This document shows, piece by piece, positions 32,916 to 42,656 of a stretch of 64,000 nt of DNA (its first letter is position 1; every line of letters starts with the position of its first letter). The notes below the pieces were generated by a model. That model saw only the letters and a list, made by a program, of their open reading frames with translations. It did no database searches and was not told the origin of the DNA. The translations under genes and the position numbers were made by a program. This stretch comes from Afipia sp. Root123D2 (GTDB taxonomy: Bacteria > Pseudomonadota > Alphaproteobacteria > Rhizobiales > Xanthobacteraceae), in NCBI RefSeq assembly GCF_001425835.1, contig NZ_LMDP01000004.1, positions 345,662 to 409,661 of the forward strand, in the 5' to 3' direction.

Positions 32916-34307
32916 ATGAGCCAAACGTCGATCGAGCGGCTAAGGGACTATCTCGCGCAGCTTCCGCCGAAAGCGCAGGCGCTGCTGATGCGGGAGTTCG
33001 AGCGCGCCATCGAACGCGGCGAGGACGTTGCCGTTGCCACTTTCGTGCTGGAGCAGCTCAGGGCGGTGGTCCGCCAATCGGATGACATCACGCCCCGTAC
33101 CGATGACCCGGCACGGCTGGTGTTTCATCCGCTGGAATCGTTCCTGATCGACAGCGCCCCGGCGGCGCGGCCGGGCCTCATTCGCCGCTCGTCGCTGGCG
33201 CCGGTGTGGCTGTGGCTGAGCCGGGAAGGGATCCCGGACGCGGTTCAGACGTTCGAGGCGGCACTGGCCAGCGAACAGGCCACCGCATCGGAGATCGATC
33301 GCGCCGTCCGTACCATCCAGGCTGCCGCAGGCGAGGCCATCGCCACCATCGCCGGGCAGGCCGCCGGAGCAGACCGGCAACGGCTGCTGAGCCGGATCGG
33401 CGGGCCCAATGTCGTCGAGGACATCGCCTCGATCGGCGCGGCATTGCAGGCCCGCGAGGCGCTTGATGCGCTGAGTGTCCGGCTACCCGCCAGATTCCGT
33501 CAATTCGGCGATTCCCAGATCGCTTCGGTCATCGGTGCGCTCAATCTTCCCTCGCTCCAGACCCCTCAGGTGCTGCCGTTCGCACTGTCGTTGGTGATGC
33601 AGCGGTTGACCGCGCCCTGGCAGATCATTCGGCTTGGCGTTAGCGTTGCTGGTTCCGACGATGAAATCCGCGTCGCCGGCACGCCCTATGGCGTTGCCGT
33701 GACGATGGCGATTCAGGATCTGTCTTACGCGGCCGCCGAACTGCGCGTCGATATCCGGCGCGGGCAGTTCACTAATACGTCGAACTATCTCAAGAAACTC
33801 CATGACGGCGTTCGCGGATTGCGCACCGAGCTCGACATCCGCAGCGATTCCGCGTGGGGCCGGCAACTGGCCTCGATCCGGGTCGAGATTTCCGACTCGC
33901 TCAAATCCGAGATTGAAAGCGTGCCGGGCCGGGTCCGCCGCCTGCTGCGCCAGCGGCCGGACAAGGACATCACCGCCAACAGCCGGATCGACGCCTCCGA
34001 GGTCGACGAGACGGTGGCCCTGATTGATTTCGTCGCGGTCTGTCGCACCTATGCGGGCGAACTGGCGATCAATGAGGTTACCCTGCGGGCCTACAGCGAC
34101 CTCCAGCACTACGTCGAGAAGGCCACCGAGGCGCTGGTGGAGTCGCTGCGCGCCGGCGACGCCAAGGTGAGGGCGTTCCGGCAGATGCAGGTGGCGGCGG
34201 CGATCCGATTCTGCGACCTGCTGTTCGGCCCCGATTATGCCTCGCTGATGAGCCGGTCGGCGGAAATGGCCCGCACCGGTGAGCGCAAGCAGCCCCGCGC
34301 GAGCTGA
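32916..34307 (+). CDS. Hypothetical 463-aa protein
   Basis: A largely helical, soluble protein of unknown function. The N-terminus (SIERLRDYLAQLPPKAQALL) and the central part (SVRLPARFRQFGDSQIASVI) are regular amphipathic helices. A basic stretch GRVRRLLRQRPDKDI lies near 340. No catalytic motif, signal peptide or membrane helix is evident. It looks like the uncharacterised proteins conserved in Bradyrhizobium relatives next to the cytochrome c maturation operon. It lies 110 bp after feuQ and 145 bp before ccmI; co-transcription is unclear. Confidence 0.72.
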   Translation: MSQTSIERLRDYLAQLPPKAQALLMREFERAIERGEDVAVATFVLEQLRAVVRQSDDITPRTDDPARLVFHPLESFLIDSAPAARPGLIRRSSLAPVWLWLSREGIPDAVQTFEAALASEQATASEIDRAVRTIQAAAGEAIATIAGQAAGADRQRLLSRIGGPNVVEDIASIGAALQAREALDALSVRLPARFRQFGDSQIASVIGALNLPSLQTPQVLPFALSLVMQRLTAPWQIIRLGVSVAGSDDEIRVAGTPYGVAVTMAIQDLSYAAAELRVDIRRGQFTNTSNYLKKLHDGVRGLRTELDIRSDSAWGRQLASIRVEISDSLKSEIESVPGRVRRLLRQRPDKDITANSRIDASEVDETVALIDFVAVCRTYAGELAINEVTLRAYSDLQHYVEKATEALVESLRAGDAKVRAFRQMQVAAAIRFCDLLFGPDYASLMSRSAEMARTGERKQPRAS

Positions 34308-34451
34308 TTTCGCTGTTTTTCCGGCCGTTTGCGCCAGTTTTTATGCCGCATTTGTCAATTGCACACACCCGCCCGTCATGGTGTAAACCGGCCCCAACGG
34401 CGCGGGCCGTCCAGCCTTCGGAGCCGCGTCATTCCGACGGAACTTTGGTGA

Positions 34452-35549
34452 ATGGCCCTCTGGTTTGTGTTCGCGCTGATGACGGTTGCGGCGGTGTTCG
34501 CGGTGCTGTGGCCGCTTGGGCGCACGCCCCGGGCCGACCGCGATGGCCGTGAAACCGCCGTCTACAAGGACCAGCTTGCAGAGGTTGAACGCGACAAGGC
34601 TGCCGGTCTGATCGGGCCGCGTGAAGCCGAGGCGGCGCGTGTCGAGATCAGCCGCCGCCTGCTGGCCGCGTCCGAGGCCGAAGCCGGCACGACGTCGGTC
34701 AGCCTGCCGTTCCGGCGTTTCGTGGCGGTGGTCGCGCTCGCCGGATTGCCGCTGATTGCCGCCGGATTCTATTTGGAACTCGGCTCGCCGACGCTGGGCG
34801 ATTTTCCGCTGGCCGAGCGCACCCGTTCGGTGGCGGCCACCGACCGGCTCGACAAGCTGGTCGCCCAGGTCGAAGCCCATCTGGAAAAGAACCCCGCCGA
34901 CGGGCGTGGTTGGGATGTTCTGGCGCCGGTGCTGCTGAAACTCGGCCGTTTCGACGATGCCGTCCGCGCCTACCGGAATGCCGTGACCTACAACGGCGAG
35001 AAGGCGTCGCGCCACGCCGATTTCGGCGAGGCGCTTGCGGCGGCGGCGGGCGGCGTGGTCACCGCCGATGCCAAGAACGAGTTCGAGCGCGCCATCGCAC
35101 TCGATCCGGAGGAGGCCAAGGCGCGTTATTTTGTCGGTCTCGCCGCCGAGCAGGACGGCCGCAAGGACGAAGCAGCGACGATCTGGCGCGGGATGCTCGA
35201 CAAGGCGCCGCGGGATGCGCCGTGGCGAGAGTTGGTGCAGAGCGCACTGTTGCGCGTCGGTGGTCCGGCGATGCCGAAACTGTCAGAGGAGACGATCGCC
35301 GCCGCCAAGGACATGAACGCCGGCGACCGCGACACCATGATCCGCGGCATGGTCGACCGCCTTGCGACGCGGCTGAAGGAAAATGGCGACGATGTCGAGG
35401 GGTGGTTGAAGCTGGTGCGTGCCTATATGGTTCTCGGCGACACCGACAAGGCGAAAACCGCGCTCGCCGACGCCCGCCACGCGGTCAAGGACCCAGAACG
35501 TTTGCGCCAGCTCAATGACGGCCTCAAGAATCTCGGGCTCGATGGATGA
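34452..35549 (+). CDS. ccmI: Cytochrome c biogenesis protein CcmI (CycH)
   Basis: CcmI escorts apocytochrome c to the CcmFH heme ligase. The 365-aa protein has two membrane helices (about residues 1-18 and 92-112) around a cytoplasmic loop with [20 protein letters not shown], then a periplasmic TPR domain (about 130-360, with [20 protein letters not shown] and [20 protein letters not shown]). This is the first gene of the ccmI-ccmE-ccmF-ccmH (cycHJKL) operon, with ccmE 20 bp downstream. Confidence 0.93.
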   Translation: MALWFVFALMTVAAVFAVLWPLGRTPRADRDGRETAVYKDQLAEVERDKAAGLIGPREAEAARVEISRRLLAASEAEAGTTSVSLPFRRFVAVVALAGLPLIAAGFYLELGSPTLGDFPLAERTRSVAATDRLDKLVAQVEAHLEKNPADGRGWDVLAPVLLKLGRFDDAVRAYRNAVTYNGEKASRHADFGEALAAAAGGVVTADAKNEFERAIALDPEEAKARYFVGLAAEQDGRKDEAATIWRGMLDKAPRDAPWRELVQSALLRVGGPAMPKLSEETIAAAKDMNAGDRDTMIRGMVDRLATRLKENGDDVEGWLKLVRAYMVLGDTDKAKTALADARHAVKDPERLRQLNDGLKNLGLDG

Positions 35550-35568
35550 GCAAGGACACGGAATTCGC

Positions 35569-36042
35569 ATGACTCGGAAGCAGCGGCGTTTGACGATGAT
35601 CGGAGGTGCGCTCGCGGTGCTGGCGATTGCGGCTGCGCTGGTGCTCAACGCGCTGCGCGATTCCATCGTGTTCTTCACGACACCGGCGCACATTGCCGAG
35701 AAAAACATCGTGCCAGGTCAGCGCTTCCGGCTTGGCGGCCTGGTGCAGCCCGGCTCGCTGGTGCGCGGCGACAAGCTTCACGTGAAATTCGAGGTCACCG
35801 ACGGCAAGGCCGCGGTGCCGGTGGCATTTCAGGGGATACTGCCCGATCTGTTCCGCGAAGGTCAGGGCGTGATTTCGGAAGGTGCGCTCGACGCCGGCGG
35901 CGTGTTTCGCGCCGACACCGTGCTTGCCAAGCATGATGAAACTTACATGCCGAAAGCGGTGGCCGACGAACTGAAGAAGGACGGCCACTGGAAGGATGAT
36001 TACGGCAAGAAGGCGACCGAGCTTCAGGGAGCCGCGAAATGA
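35569..36042 (+). CDS. ccmE: Heme chaperone CcmE (CycJ)
   Basis: CcmE binds heme covalently in the periplasm and hands it to CcmF. The 157-aa protein has an N-terminal anchor helix (residues 9-28) and a beta-barrel OB-type domain. The heme-binding His122 and Tyr126 are in KHDETYMP. The ATG at 35569 gives the usual length. It overlaps ccmF by 4 bp (ATGA), showing tight coupling. Confidence 0.95.
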   Translation: MTRKQRRLTMIGGALAVLAIAAALVLNALRDSIVFFTTPAHIAEKNIVPGQRFRLGGLVQPGSLVRGDKLHVKFEVTDGKAAVPVAFQGILPDLFREGQGVISEGALDAGGVFRADTVLAKHDETYMPKAVADELKKDGHWKDDYGKKATELQGAAK

Positions 36043-38021
36043 TCGCGGAGGCTGGTCATTATGCGCTGGTTCTGGCGCTGGCGCTGGCGCTGATCCAGTC
36101 GTTCGTGCCGATCGTCGGGGCGCGGATGCGCGATCCTGCGCTGATGGGTGTCGCGCGCTCGACCGCGCTCGCACAATGTCTGTTCGTGGCGGTTTCGTTC
36201 ACGGCTTTGGTGACGTTGCACGTCACGTCAGATTTCTCGGTGGTCAACGTCTACGAGAACTCCCATTCGCTGAAGCCGCTGCTCTACAAGATCACCGGCG
36301 TGTGGGGAAACCACGAAGGCTCGATGCTGCTGTGGGTGCTGATCCTTGCGCTATTCGGCGGGCTGGTCGCGGCGTTCGGCAACAATCTGCCGCTGTCGCT
36401 GCGGGCGCATGTGCTGGCGGTGCAGGGGTGGGTCGGGACCGCATTCTATCTGTTCATCCTCCTGACCTCGAACCCGTTCCTGCGTATCGCCAATCCGCCG
36501 ATCGAGGGCCGTGATCTCAATCCGGTGTTGCAGGACATCGGCCTCGCGGTGCATCCGCCGATGCTCTATCTCGGCTATGTCGGATTCTCGATCTCGTTCT
36601 CGTTCGCCGTGGCGGCGCTGATCGAAGGCCGGATCGATCCGGCGTGGGCGCGGTGGGTGCGGCCGTGGACGCTGGTGGCGTGGATATTCCTGACCCTCGG
36701 CATCGCGATGGGCTCGTACTGGGCCTATTACGAACTCGGCTGGGGCGGCTGGTGGTTCTGGGACCCGGTCGAAAACGCATCGCTGATGCCGTGGCTTGCC
36801 GGCACCGCGCTGCTCCATTCGGCGCTGGTGATGGAGAAGCGCGACGCGCTCAAGGTCTGGACCATCCTGCTGTCGATCCTGACGTTCTCGCTGTCGCTGC
36901 TCGGCACCTTTCTTGTTCGCTCCGGCGTGCTCACATCTGTCCATGCCTTCGCGACCGATCCGACGCGCGGCGTTTTCATCCTGCTGATCCTGTGCATCTT
37001 CATCGGCGGCAGCCTGTCGCTCTATGCGTGGCGCGCATCGGCGCTGAAGCAGGGTGGCCTGTTCGCGCCGATTTCGCGCGAAGGCGCGCTGGTGCTGAAC
37101 AATCTGCTGCTGACGACGGCTTGCGCCACCGTGTTCGTCGGCACGCTGTATCCGCTCGCGCTCGAAGTCGTGACCGGCGACAAGATTTCGGTCGGCGCGC
37201 CGTTCTTCAATCTGACGTTTGCGCCATTGTTCCTGCCGTTGCTGCTCGCGGTGCCGTTCGGTCCGCTGCTGGCGTGGAAGCGCGGAGACATCCTTGGCGC
37301 GGCGCAGCGCCTGACCATGGCCGGCATCGTGGCGCTGGTGACGATTGCGCTGATCTGGGCGTGGATGCGCGGCGGCAGCGCTCTGGCGCCGCTGATGATC
37401 GGCCTTGCCGTGTTCGTGATTCTCGGCGCGTTGAGCGATCTCGCCGAGCGGACCAATCTTTTCCGCGCGCCGCCGTCGATCTCATTCCGCCGCGCGCGCG
37501 GCCTGCCGCGTTCGACATGGGGCACAATGTTCGCCCATCTCGGCCTCGGCGTCGCGCTGATCGGCGTTGTCTGCGAAACCACATGGAACAGCGAGAGCAT
37601 CGCCAACATGTCGGCGGGCGACAGTGCCCGGGTCGGCGCCTATACCGCGACGCTGAAAGGCGTCACCCAGCAGCAGGGACCGAATTTCCGCGAGCAGATC
37701 GCGACGTTCGCCATCGACCGTGACGGCAAGCCGGTCGGCGTGATGGCGCCATCGAAGCGCAGCTTCACCACGCGCGGGACGTCGACCACCGAAGCCGCAC
37801 TGATGACGCGCGGCGCGAGCCAGCTTTATATCTCGCTCGGCGATAGCCACACCGATGGCTCGATTGCGGTTCGTATCTACTACAAGCCGCTGGTGCTGTT
37901 GATCTGGTTCGGGCCGGTGTTGATGGCATTCGGCGGCGTACTGTCGCTGTCCGATCGCCGCCTGCGCGTTGGCGCGCCGAAGCCAGCGAAGGCGCCGCGC
38001 GCCTTGCAGCCGGCGGAATAG
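36039..38021 (+). CDS. ccmF: Cytochrome c heme lyase subunit CcmF (CycK)
   Basis: CcmF is the multi-spanning core of the heme ligase that attaches heme to CXXCH motifs. The 660-aa protein has about fourteen helices. The WWD domain is read as [19 protein letters not shown] (about residues 234-252), with the flanking HxxxD-type heme-handling region. Further hallmarks are [16 protein letters not shown] (about 88) and [13 protein letters not shown] (about 171). It overlaps ccmE and is followed 4 bp later by ccmH. Confidence 0.95.
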   Translation: MIAEAGHYALVLALALALIQSFVPIVGARMRDPALMGVARSTALAQCLFVAVSFTALVTLHVTSDFSVVNVYENSHSLKPLLYKITGVWGNHEGSMLLWVLILALFGGLVAAFGNNLPLSLRAHVLAVQGWVGTAFYLFILLTSNPFLRIANPPIEGRDLNPVLQDIGLAVHPPMLYLGYVGFSISFSFAVAALIEGRIDPAWARWVRPWTLVAWIFLTLGIAMGSYWAYYELGWGGWWFWDPVENASLMPWLAGTALLHSALVMEKRDALKVWTILLSILTFSLSLLGTFLVRSGVLTSVHAFATDPTRGVFILLILCIFIGGSLSLYAWRASALKQGGLFAPISREGALVLNNLLLTTACATVFVGTLYPLALEVVTGDKISVGAPFFNLTFAPLFLPLLLAVPFGPLLAWKRGDILGAAQRLTMAGIVALVTIALIWAWMRGGSALAPLMIGLAVFVILGALSDLAERTNLFRAPPSISFRRARGLPRSTWGTMFAHLGLGVALIGVVCETTWNSESIANMSAGDSARVGAYTATLKGVTQQQGPNFREQIATFAIDRDGKPVGVMAPSKRSFTTRGTSTTEAALMTRGASQLYISLGDSHTDGSIAVRIYYKPLVLLIWFGPVLMAFGGVLSLSDRRLRVGAPKPAKAPRALQPAE

Positions 38022-38025
38022 GACG

Positions 38026-38526
38026 ATGAACAATCTTTTCGCCGCCTTGTTCTTCGCGATGTTGGCGTTAGGGCCATCCGTTGCGTTTGCCGTGCAGCCG
38101 GACGAGATCATGACCGATCCGGCGCAGGAGGCGCGGGCGCGGGCGCTGTCGCGCGAATTGCGCTGCATGGTCTGCCAGAATCAATCGATCGACGATTCCG
38201 ATGCCCCACTGGCGCGCGACCTGCGCCTGCTGGTGCGTGAGCAGATCGCGGCCGGCAAGAACGATCAGCAGGTGATGGATTTTCTCGTCGCGCGCTACGG
38301 CGAATTCGTGCTGCTGAAGCCACGCCTCGAAGGCCACACGCTGATTCTGTGGCTGGTGTCGCCGTTGCTTCTAATCGGAGGCGGCGCAGCACTATGGTGG
38401 CTCAATCGGCGGCGATCAAAGGCCGGTGCCGAAACACTGGATAAGGTTCCGGGGCTGTCGCCTGAGGAAGAAGCACGGCTGGAAAAGCTGATTTCCGCCG
38501 AACCGGGTGCGGAAAAGCCGGTGTGA
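38026..38526 (+). CDS. ccmH: Cytochrome c maturation thioreductase CcmH (CycL)
   Basis: CcmH reduces the apocytochrome heme-binding Cys pair before heme attachment. The 166-aa protein has a signal peptide (residues 1-22, cleavage after AFA), the thioredoxin-like motif RCMVCQNQSI with Cys47 and Cys50, and a C-terminal anchor helix (about 104-124). The E. coli-style fused CcmI part is absent, as usual when ccmI is separate. Last gene of the cluster. Confidence 0.94.
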   Translation: MNNLFAALFFAMLALGPSVAFAVQPDEIMTDPAQEARARALSRELRCMVCQNQSIDDSDAPLARDLRLLVREQIAAGKNDQQVMDFLVARYGEFVLLKPRLEGHTLILWLVSPLLLIGGGAALWWLNRRRSKAGAETLDKVPGLSPEEEARLEKLISAEPGAEKPV

Positions 38527-38660
38527 GCGATTTTCCACGCGGTATCATTATTACAAAACATTAATTCCCCGGCCAGCGCGCCGTAAGGCCGCAAACTCCA
38601 TCTTCGGCGTTGAAGGTGCATGACCGTGCACTAACGAGATTCACGCCCCGGAGATGTTTC

Positions 38661-40229
38661 ATGACTGACCGCCCCACCAACTCCACCTCCCAGCCGTCAC
38701 GCCGGATATTCTCGGCCCGCAAATTCGCATTGATGGCTTCGGTCGTCGCCGGCCTTGGCGCTGCGACCTATGGCTTCGCTCCCATCTTCAGCACTGACGT
38801 GCTGACCACTCCCGCACATGCGCAGGTCAACAAGGACGTCCGGCAGGTCCAGCAGCCGGTCGGCTTCGCTGACATCGTCGAGCGCGTAAAGCCCTCGGTG
38901 ATTTCGGTTCGCGTCAAGATTCCCGAGAAGACCTCGGATAACGAAAGCTTCGATAACGATATGCCGTTCCCGCCCGGCTCGCCGATGGAGCGTTTCTTCC
39001 GTCGCTTCGGCGGTCCGGATGGATTCCCGGGACGTCGCGGTCATGGCCGCCATGGCGGTCCGATCGTCACCGGACAGGGGTCGGGCTTCTTCATTTCGCC
39101 TGACGGTTATGCGGTGACCAACAACCACGTGGTCGATGGCGCCGACAAGGTCGAGGTCACCACCGACGACGGCAAGACCTACAAGGCCAAAGTAATCGGC
39201 ACCGACAAGCGTACCGACCTCGCTCTGATCAAGGTCGATGGCCGGACTGACTTTGCGTTCGCCAAGCTGTCCGACGATCTCCCGCGCATCGGTGACTGGG
39301 TGCTTGCGGTTGGCAATCCGTTCGGTCTCGGCGGCACCGTGACGGCGGGTATCGTATCCGCGCGCGGTCGCGATATCGGCAACGGTCCATATGATGATTT
39401 CATCCAGATCGACGCGCCGGTGAACAAGGGCAACTCCGGTGGTCCCGCTTTCAGCACCAATGGTGACGTCGTCGGCGTCAACACGGCGATCTATTCGCCG
39501 TCCGGTGGCAGCGTCGGCATCGCATTCTCCATTCCGTCCTCGACGGTGAAGAGCGTTGTCGCCCAGCTCAAGGACAAGGGCACTGTCAGCCGCGGCTGGA
39601 TCGGCGTCCAGATTCAGTCGATCACGCCGGACATCGCCGACAGCCTCGGCCTGAAAAAGGTTGAAGGCGCGCTGGTTGCCGAACCACAGGCCGGTGGCCC
39701 GGCTTCCAAGGCGGGTATCGAGTCCGGCGACGTCATCAAGCAGGTGAACGGCAATCCGGTGAAAGATGCACGCGAGCTGGCGCGGACCATCGGCACCATG
39801 GCGCCGGGCGCCACGATCAAGCTCGACGTGCTCCACAAGGGCGTCGACAAGACGATCAACCTGACGCTCGGCGAGCTGCCGAACACTCAGCAGGCCAAGG
39901 CCGATTCCGACTCGGGCGACAACGGCCAGTCCGGGCAGGGTGATGAAGTTCCGAATCTCGGCCTGACGCTGGCACCGTCGAAATCGGTCGCCGGTGCCGG
40001 CAAGGATGGCGTCGTCGTGATGCAGGTTGATCCGCAGAGTGCTTCGGCCGAGCGCGGCTTCAAGGAAGGTGATGTCATTCTCGAGGTCGCCGGAAAGTCT
40101 GTTGCCAGTCCTGCCCAGGTTCGCGAAGCGATTGCGTCCGCGAAAGCCGACAAGAAGAATAGCGTGCTGATCCGGGTCCGCTCCGGCGACTCGTCGCGCT
40201 TCGTGGCCGTGCCGGTCGCGAAGGGTTGA
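38661..40229 (+). CDS. degP: Periplasmic Do-family serine protease DegP/HtrA
   Basis: DegP degrades and chaperones misfolded envelope proteins. The 522-aa protein has an N-terminal signal (about residues 20-54, ending PAHAQ), a trypsin-like domain with catalytic His156 (TNNHVVDG), Asp186 (RTDLALIKV) and Ser259 (GNSGGPAF), and two PDZ domains (about 300-385 and 425-515). A Gly/His/Arg-rich insert (about 117-133) lies before the protease core. GGAGAT precedes the ATG at 38661. It follows the ccm operon and precedes a two-component pair and glnE, an order I recall from other rhizobia. Confidence 0.95.
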   Translation: MTDRPTNSTSQPSRRIFSARKFALMASVVAGLGAATYGFAPIFSTDVLTTPAHAQVNKDVRQVQQPVGFADIVERVKPSVISVRVKIPEKTSDNESFDNDMPFPPGSPMERFFRRFGGPDGFPGRRGHGRHGGPIVTGQGSGFFISPDGYAVTNNHVVDGADKVEVTTDDGKTYKAKVIGTDKRTDLALIKVDGRTDFAFAKLSDDLPRIGDWVLAVGNPFGLGGTVTAGIVSARGRDIGNGPYDDFIQIDAPVNKGNSGGPAFSTNGDVVGVNTAIYSPSGGSVGIAFSIPSSTVKSVVAQLKDKGTVSRGWIGVQIQSITPDIADSLGLKKVEGALVAEPQAGGPASKAGIESGDVIKQVNGNPVKDARELARTIGTMAPGATIKLDVLHKGVDKTINLTLGELPNTQQAKADSDSGDNGQSGQGDEVPNLGLTLAPSKSVAGAGKDGVVVMQVDPQSASAERGFKEGDVILEVAGKSVASPAQVREAIASAKADKKNSVLIRVRSGDSSRFVAVPVAKG

Positions 40230-40407
40230 TCTCGCGCTGAAAGGATGGGGAGTGTCGCCGGTATCAATCGCCCCCGCCGACGGCTCCTTCCCGGGGGACG
40301 GGCCGCAAGCTCGTCCCCTCCAATTCTTCTCTTCGATGGAATTCGCCCCCCTCCGTCGAAGAGCGCATGGTTCGCCCAGTTGCTTGTTCATTGGCGGATT
40401 GTGCGAG

Positions 40408-40445
40408 CGGGCGGTGAGGTCTCCCCAGCCTCGCCGCCCGTTTCT
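40408..40445 (+). terminator. Probable intrinsic terminator after degP
   Basis: A strong GC stem, CGGGCGG (40408-40414) with CCGCCCG (40434-40440), extended inside by GAGG/CCTC, is followed by TTTCTGT. It lies in the 308-bp gap between degP and the response regulator gene. An additional 8-bp perfect inverted repeat (CTCTTCGA at 40329-40336, TCGAAGAG at 40356-40363) lies upstream of it in the same gap; its role is unclear. Confidence 0.5.
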
Positions 40446-40537
40446 GTCCCGGGTGGCATTTCACCGCCTTGCAAGAAAATGGTCCCGGCGTCATGGTTAT
40501 GAAAAGCGAAGCTGTCCCGACCTCAGACGAATCACAG

Positions 40538-41218
40538 ATGCGATTGCTCATCGTTGAAGACGACCGCGAATCCGCCGATTACCTCGTTAAGGCGTTTCGC
40601 GAGGTCGGTCATGTCGCCGATCTTGCCAGCGATGGCGAGGAGGGGCTGGTGCTCGCCGAATCCGGCGATTACGACGTCCTTGTGGTCGATCGCATGCTGC
40701 CGAAGCGCGACGGCCTGTCCCTGATCGGGACACTGCGCGATAAGGGCGACAGGACGCCGGCCCTCATTCTGTCCGCACTCGGTCAGGTTGACGATCGTAT
40801 CAAGGGATTGCGCGCCGGCGGCGACGATTATCTGCCGAAGCCTTATTCATTCGCTGAATTGCTGGCGCGGGTCGAGGTGCTGTCGCGGCGTCATGGCGGC
40901 CCGTCCGAGGAGACGAGCTATCGTGTCGGCGACCTTGAACTCGATCGTTTGTCCCATCGTGTCGCCCGCGGCAACGACGAGATCACGCTGCAGCCTCGCG
41001 AATTCCGCCTGCTTGAATATCTGATGAAGCACGCCGGTCAGGTGGTGACCCGCACCATGCTGCTCGAGAACGTCTGGGATTATCATTTCGACCCGCAGAC
41101 CAATGTGATCGACGTCCACATCTCACGTTTGCGCTCGAAGATCGACAAAGGCTACGCGCAGCCTCTGCTGCATACCATTCGCGGCGCCGGATACATGATT
41201 CGTGACGGCATTCGGTAA
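40538..41218 (+). CDS. OmpR-family response regulator
   Basis: A 226-aa DNA-binding regulator. The receiver has MRLLIVEDD at the start and phospho-acceptor Asp51 (VVDRMLPKRDG), with PKPYSFAEL at the conserved Lys; the winged-helix domain spans about 130-222 (LQPREFRLLEYLMKHAGQVV, VHISRLRSKID). ATGs at 40493 and 40499 are in frame and would add 13-15 residues; the start at 40538 matches the family but has only a weak ribosome-binding site. It overlaps its kinase by 17 bp. The signal is unknown; its position after degP hints at envelope stress. Confidence 0.88.
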   Translation: MRLLIVEDDRESADYLVKAFREVGHVADLASDGEEGLVLAESGDYDVLVVDRMLPKRDGLSLIGTLRDKGDRTPALILSALGQVDDRIKGLRAGGDDYLPKPYSFAELLARVEVLSRRHGGPSEETSYRVGDLELDRLSHRVARGNDEITLQPREFRLLEYLMKHAGQVVTRTMLLENVWDYHFDPQTNVIDVHISRLRSKIDKGYAQPLLHTIRGAGYMIRDGIR

Positions 41219-42656
41219 ACTTGTCCGCACGACTGCGTTCCGGTTGACGCTGGCCTATCTTTTTTTGTTTGCATTATTTGCGTTTTCGCTGCTGGGCTAT
41301 TTTGCCTGGAACACGCGGCGCATGATCACCGAACAAATCACTGAAACGGTGAACGGTGAACTGGTCGAATTGCAAAACCAGTACACCCGGGGCGGCATTC
41401 GCGCGCTGGTATTCGCCGTCGAAAATCGCGCGTTGCGGCCGGGCGCCAATCTCTATCTCGTCACGACAGCGCAAGGGCAGGCGGTCGCCGGTAATGTCGG
41501 CTCGCTGCAACCGGGAGTGATGGATACGCCCGGCTGGGCGGAGGCGTCTTATCGCCGGCTCGACGAAACTGATGCACGAACCCATTTCGCTCTGGTGCGT
41601 GTTGCCCAGTTGTCCGGCGGATTCCGTCTCCTGATTGGCCGCGATCTGGAAGAGCGGCGGCGGCTGTTCGGCATCGTCGCGAAGGCGGGGCAATGGTCGG
41701 TCCTGATCGTATTCGTCCTTGGTCTCGCCGGCGGCATTTTTGTCGCCCGCCGTGTGTTGCACCGGATCGATGCGATGACCGGGACGACACAGCGGATCAT
41801 GGCGGGCGATCTCAGCGAGCGTCTGCCGGTGGGCCGGAGTGGCGACGAAATTGATCGTCTCGCGGAAAATCTCAACGCCATGCTGGAGCGAATCGAGGCC
41901 TTGATGGCGGGCCTCAAGGAGGTGTCCGATAACATCGCCCACGATCTCAAGACGCCGCTGACACGACTGAGAAACCGGGCCGAGGACGCGCTGGCGAAAG
42001 CCGGAAATGAGGGCGAATATCGTGCGGCGCTGGAACGGACGATCGATGAATCCGACGGCCTGATCCGTACCTTCAACGCCCTCCTGATGATCGCGCGCGC
42101 CGAGTCCGGGCAGGCGCGGGACAATATGATCGATTTCGACGCGTCCGAAGTTGCCCACAGCATCCAGGAACTTTACGAGCCGCTGGCTGAGGACAAGGGC
42201 TTGACGCTCGCTGTCAAAGCCGACACCGCGACCATCCACGGCAACCGCGAATTGATCAGTCAGGCTCTGGCCAATCTGGTTGAAAATGCGATCAAGTACG
42301 GCGAACCGGTTCATGCCGCCGCGAAGGACAGCAACAAGCCCGAGCCGGAATCCGCGATCAAATCCAGCCTGGGACCGGCAGATATTCTGATCGAGGCCCG
42401 GCGCATCGATCACGGCATCGAATTCAGTGTCACCGACCATGGCCCCGGTATTCCGGACGCCGACCGCCAGCGTGCGGTGGAGCGGTTCGTTCGCCTCGAA
42501 GCAAGCCGTACCCAGCCCGGCTCAGGGCTGGGCTTAAGTCTGGCGTCGGCCGTTGCGACATTGCATGGTGGCGACCTGCGACTCAGCGATGCCCATCCGG
42601 GGCTGCGCGCGACGCTTGCCATCCCAAGGCGGGACGTGGAACAAAAGACCGTATGA
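41202..42656 (+). CDS. HAMP sensor histidine kinase
   Basis: The 484-aa inner-membrane partner of the preceding regulator. TM1 is at about residues 14-34, a periplasmic domain at about 35-160, TM2 at about 166-184, followed by HAMP (RIMAGDLSERLPVGRSGDEI). The phospho-acceptor is in NIAHDLKTPLTRLRN (near His247). The HATPase has NLVENAIKYGE, DHGPGIP and GSGLGLSLASAVATLHGG. A variable loop near 368-390 is enlarged. The start is GTG at 41202 inside the regulator gene; its stop overlaps the glnE start (ATGA). Confidence 0.9.
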   Translation: MTAFGKLVRTTAFRLTLAYLFLFALFAFSLLGYFAWNTRRMITEQITETVNGELVELQNQYTRGGIRALVFAVENRALRPGANLYLVTTAQGQAVAGNVGSLQPGVMDTPGWAEASYRRLDETDARTHFALVRVAQLSGGFRLLIGRDLEERRRLFGIVAKAGQWSVLIVFVLGLAGGIFVARRVLHRIDAMTGTTQRIMAGDLSERLPVGRSGDEIDRLAENLNAMLERIEALMAGLKEVSDNIAHDLKTPLTRLRNRAEDALAKAGNEGEYRAALERTIDESDGLIRTFNALLMIARAESGQARDNMIDFDASEVAHSIQELYEPLAEDKGLTLAVKADTATIHGNRELISQALANLVENAIKYGEPVHAAAKDSNKPEPESAIKSSLGPADILIEARRIDHGIEFSVTDHGPGIPDADRQRAVERFVRLEASRTQPGSGLGLSLASAVATLHGGDLRLSDAHPGLRATLAIPRRDVEQKTV

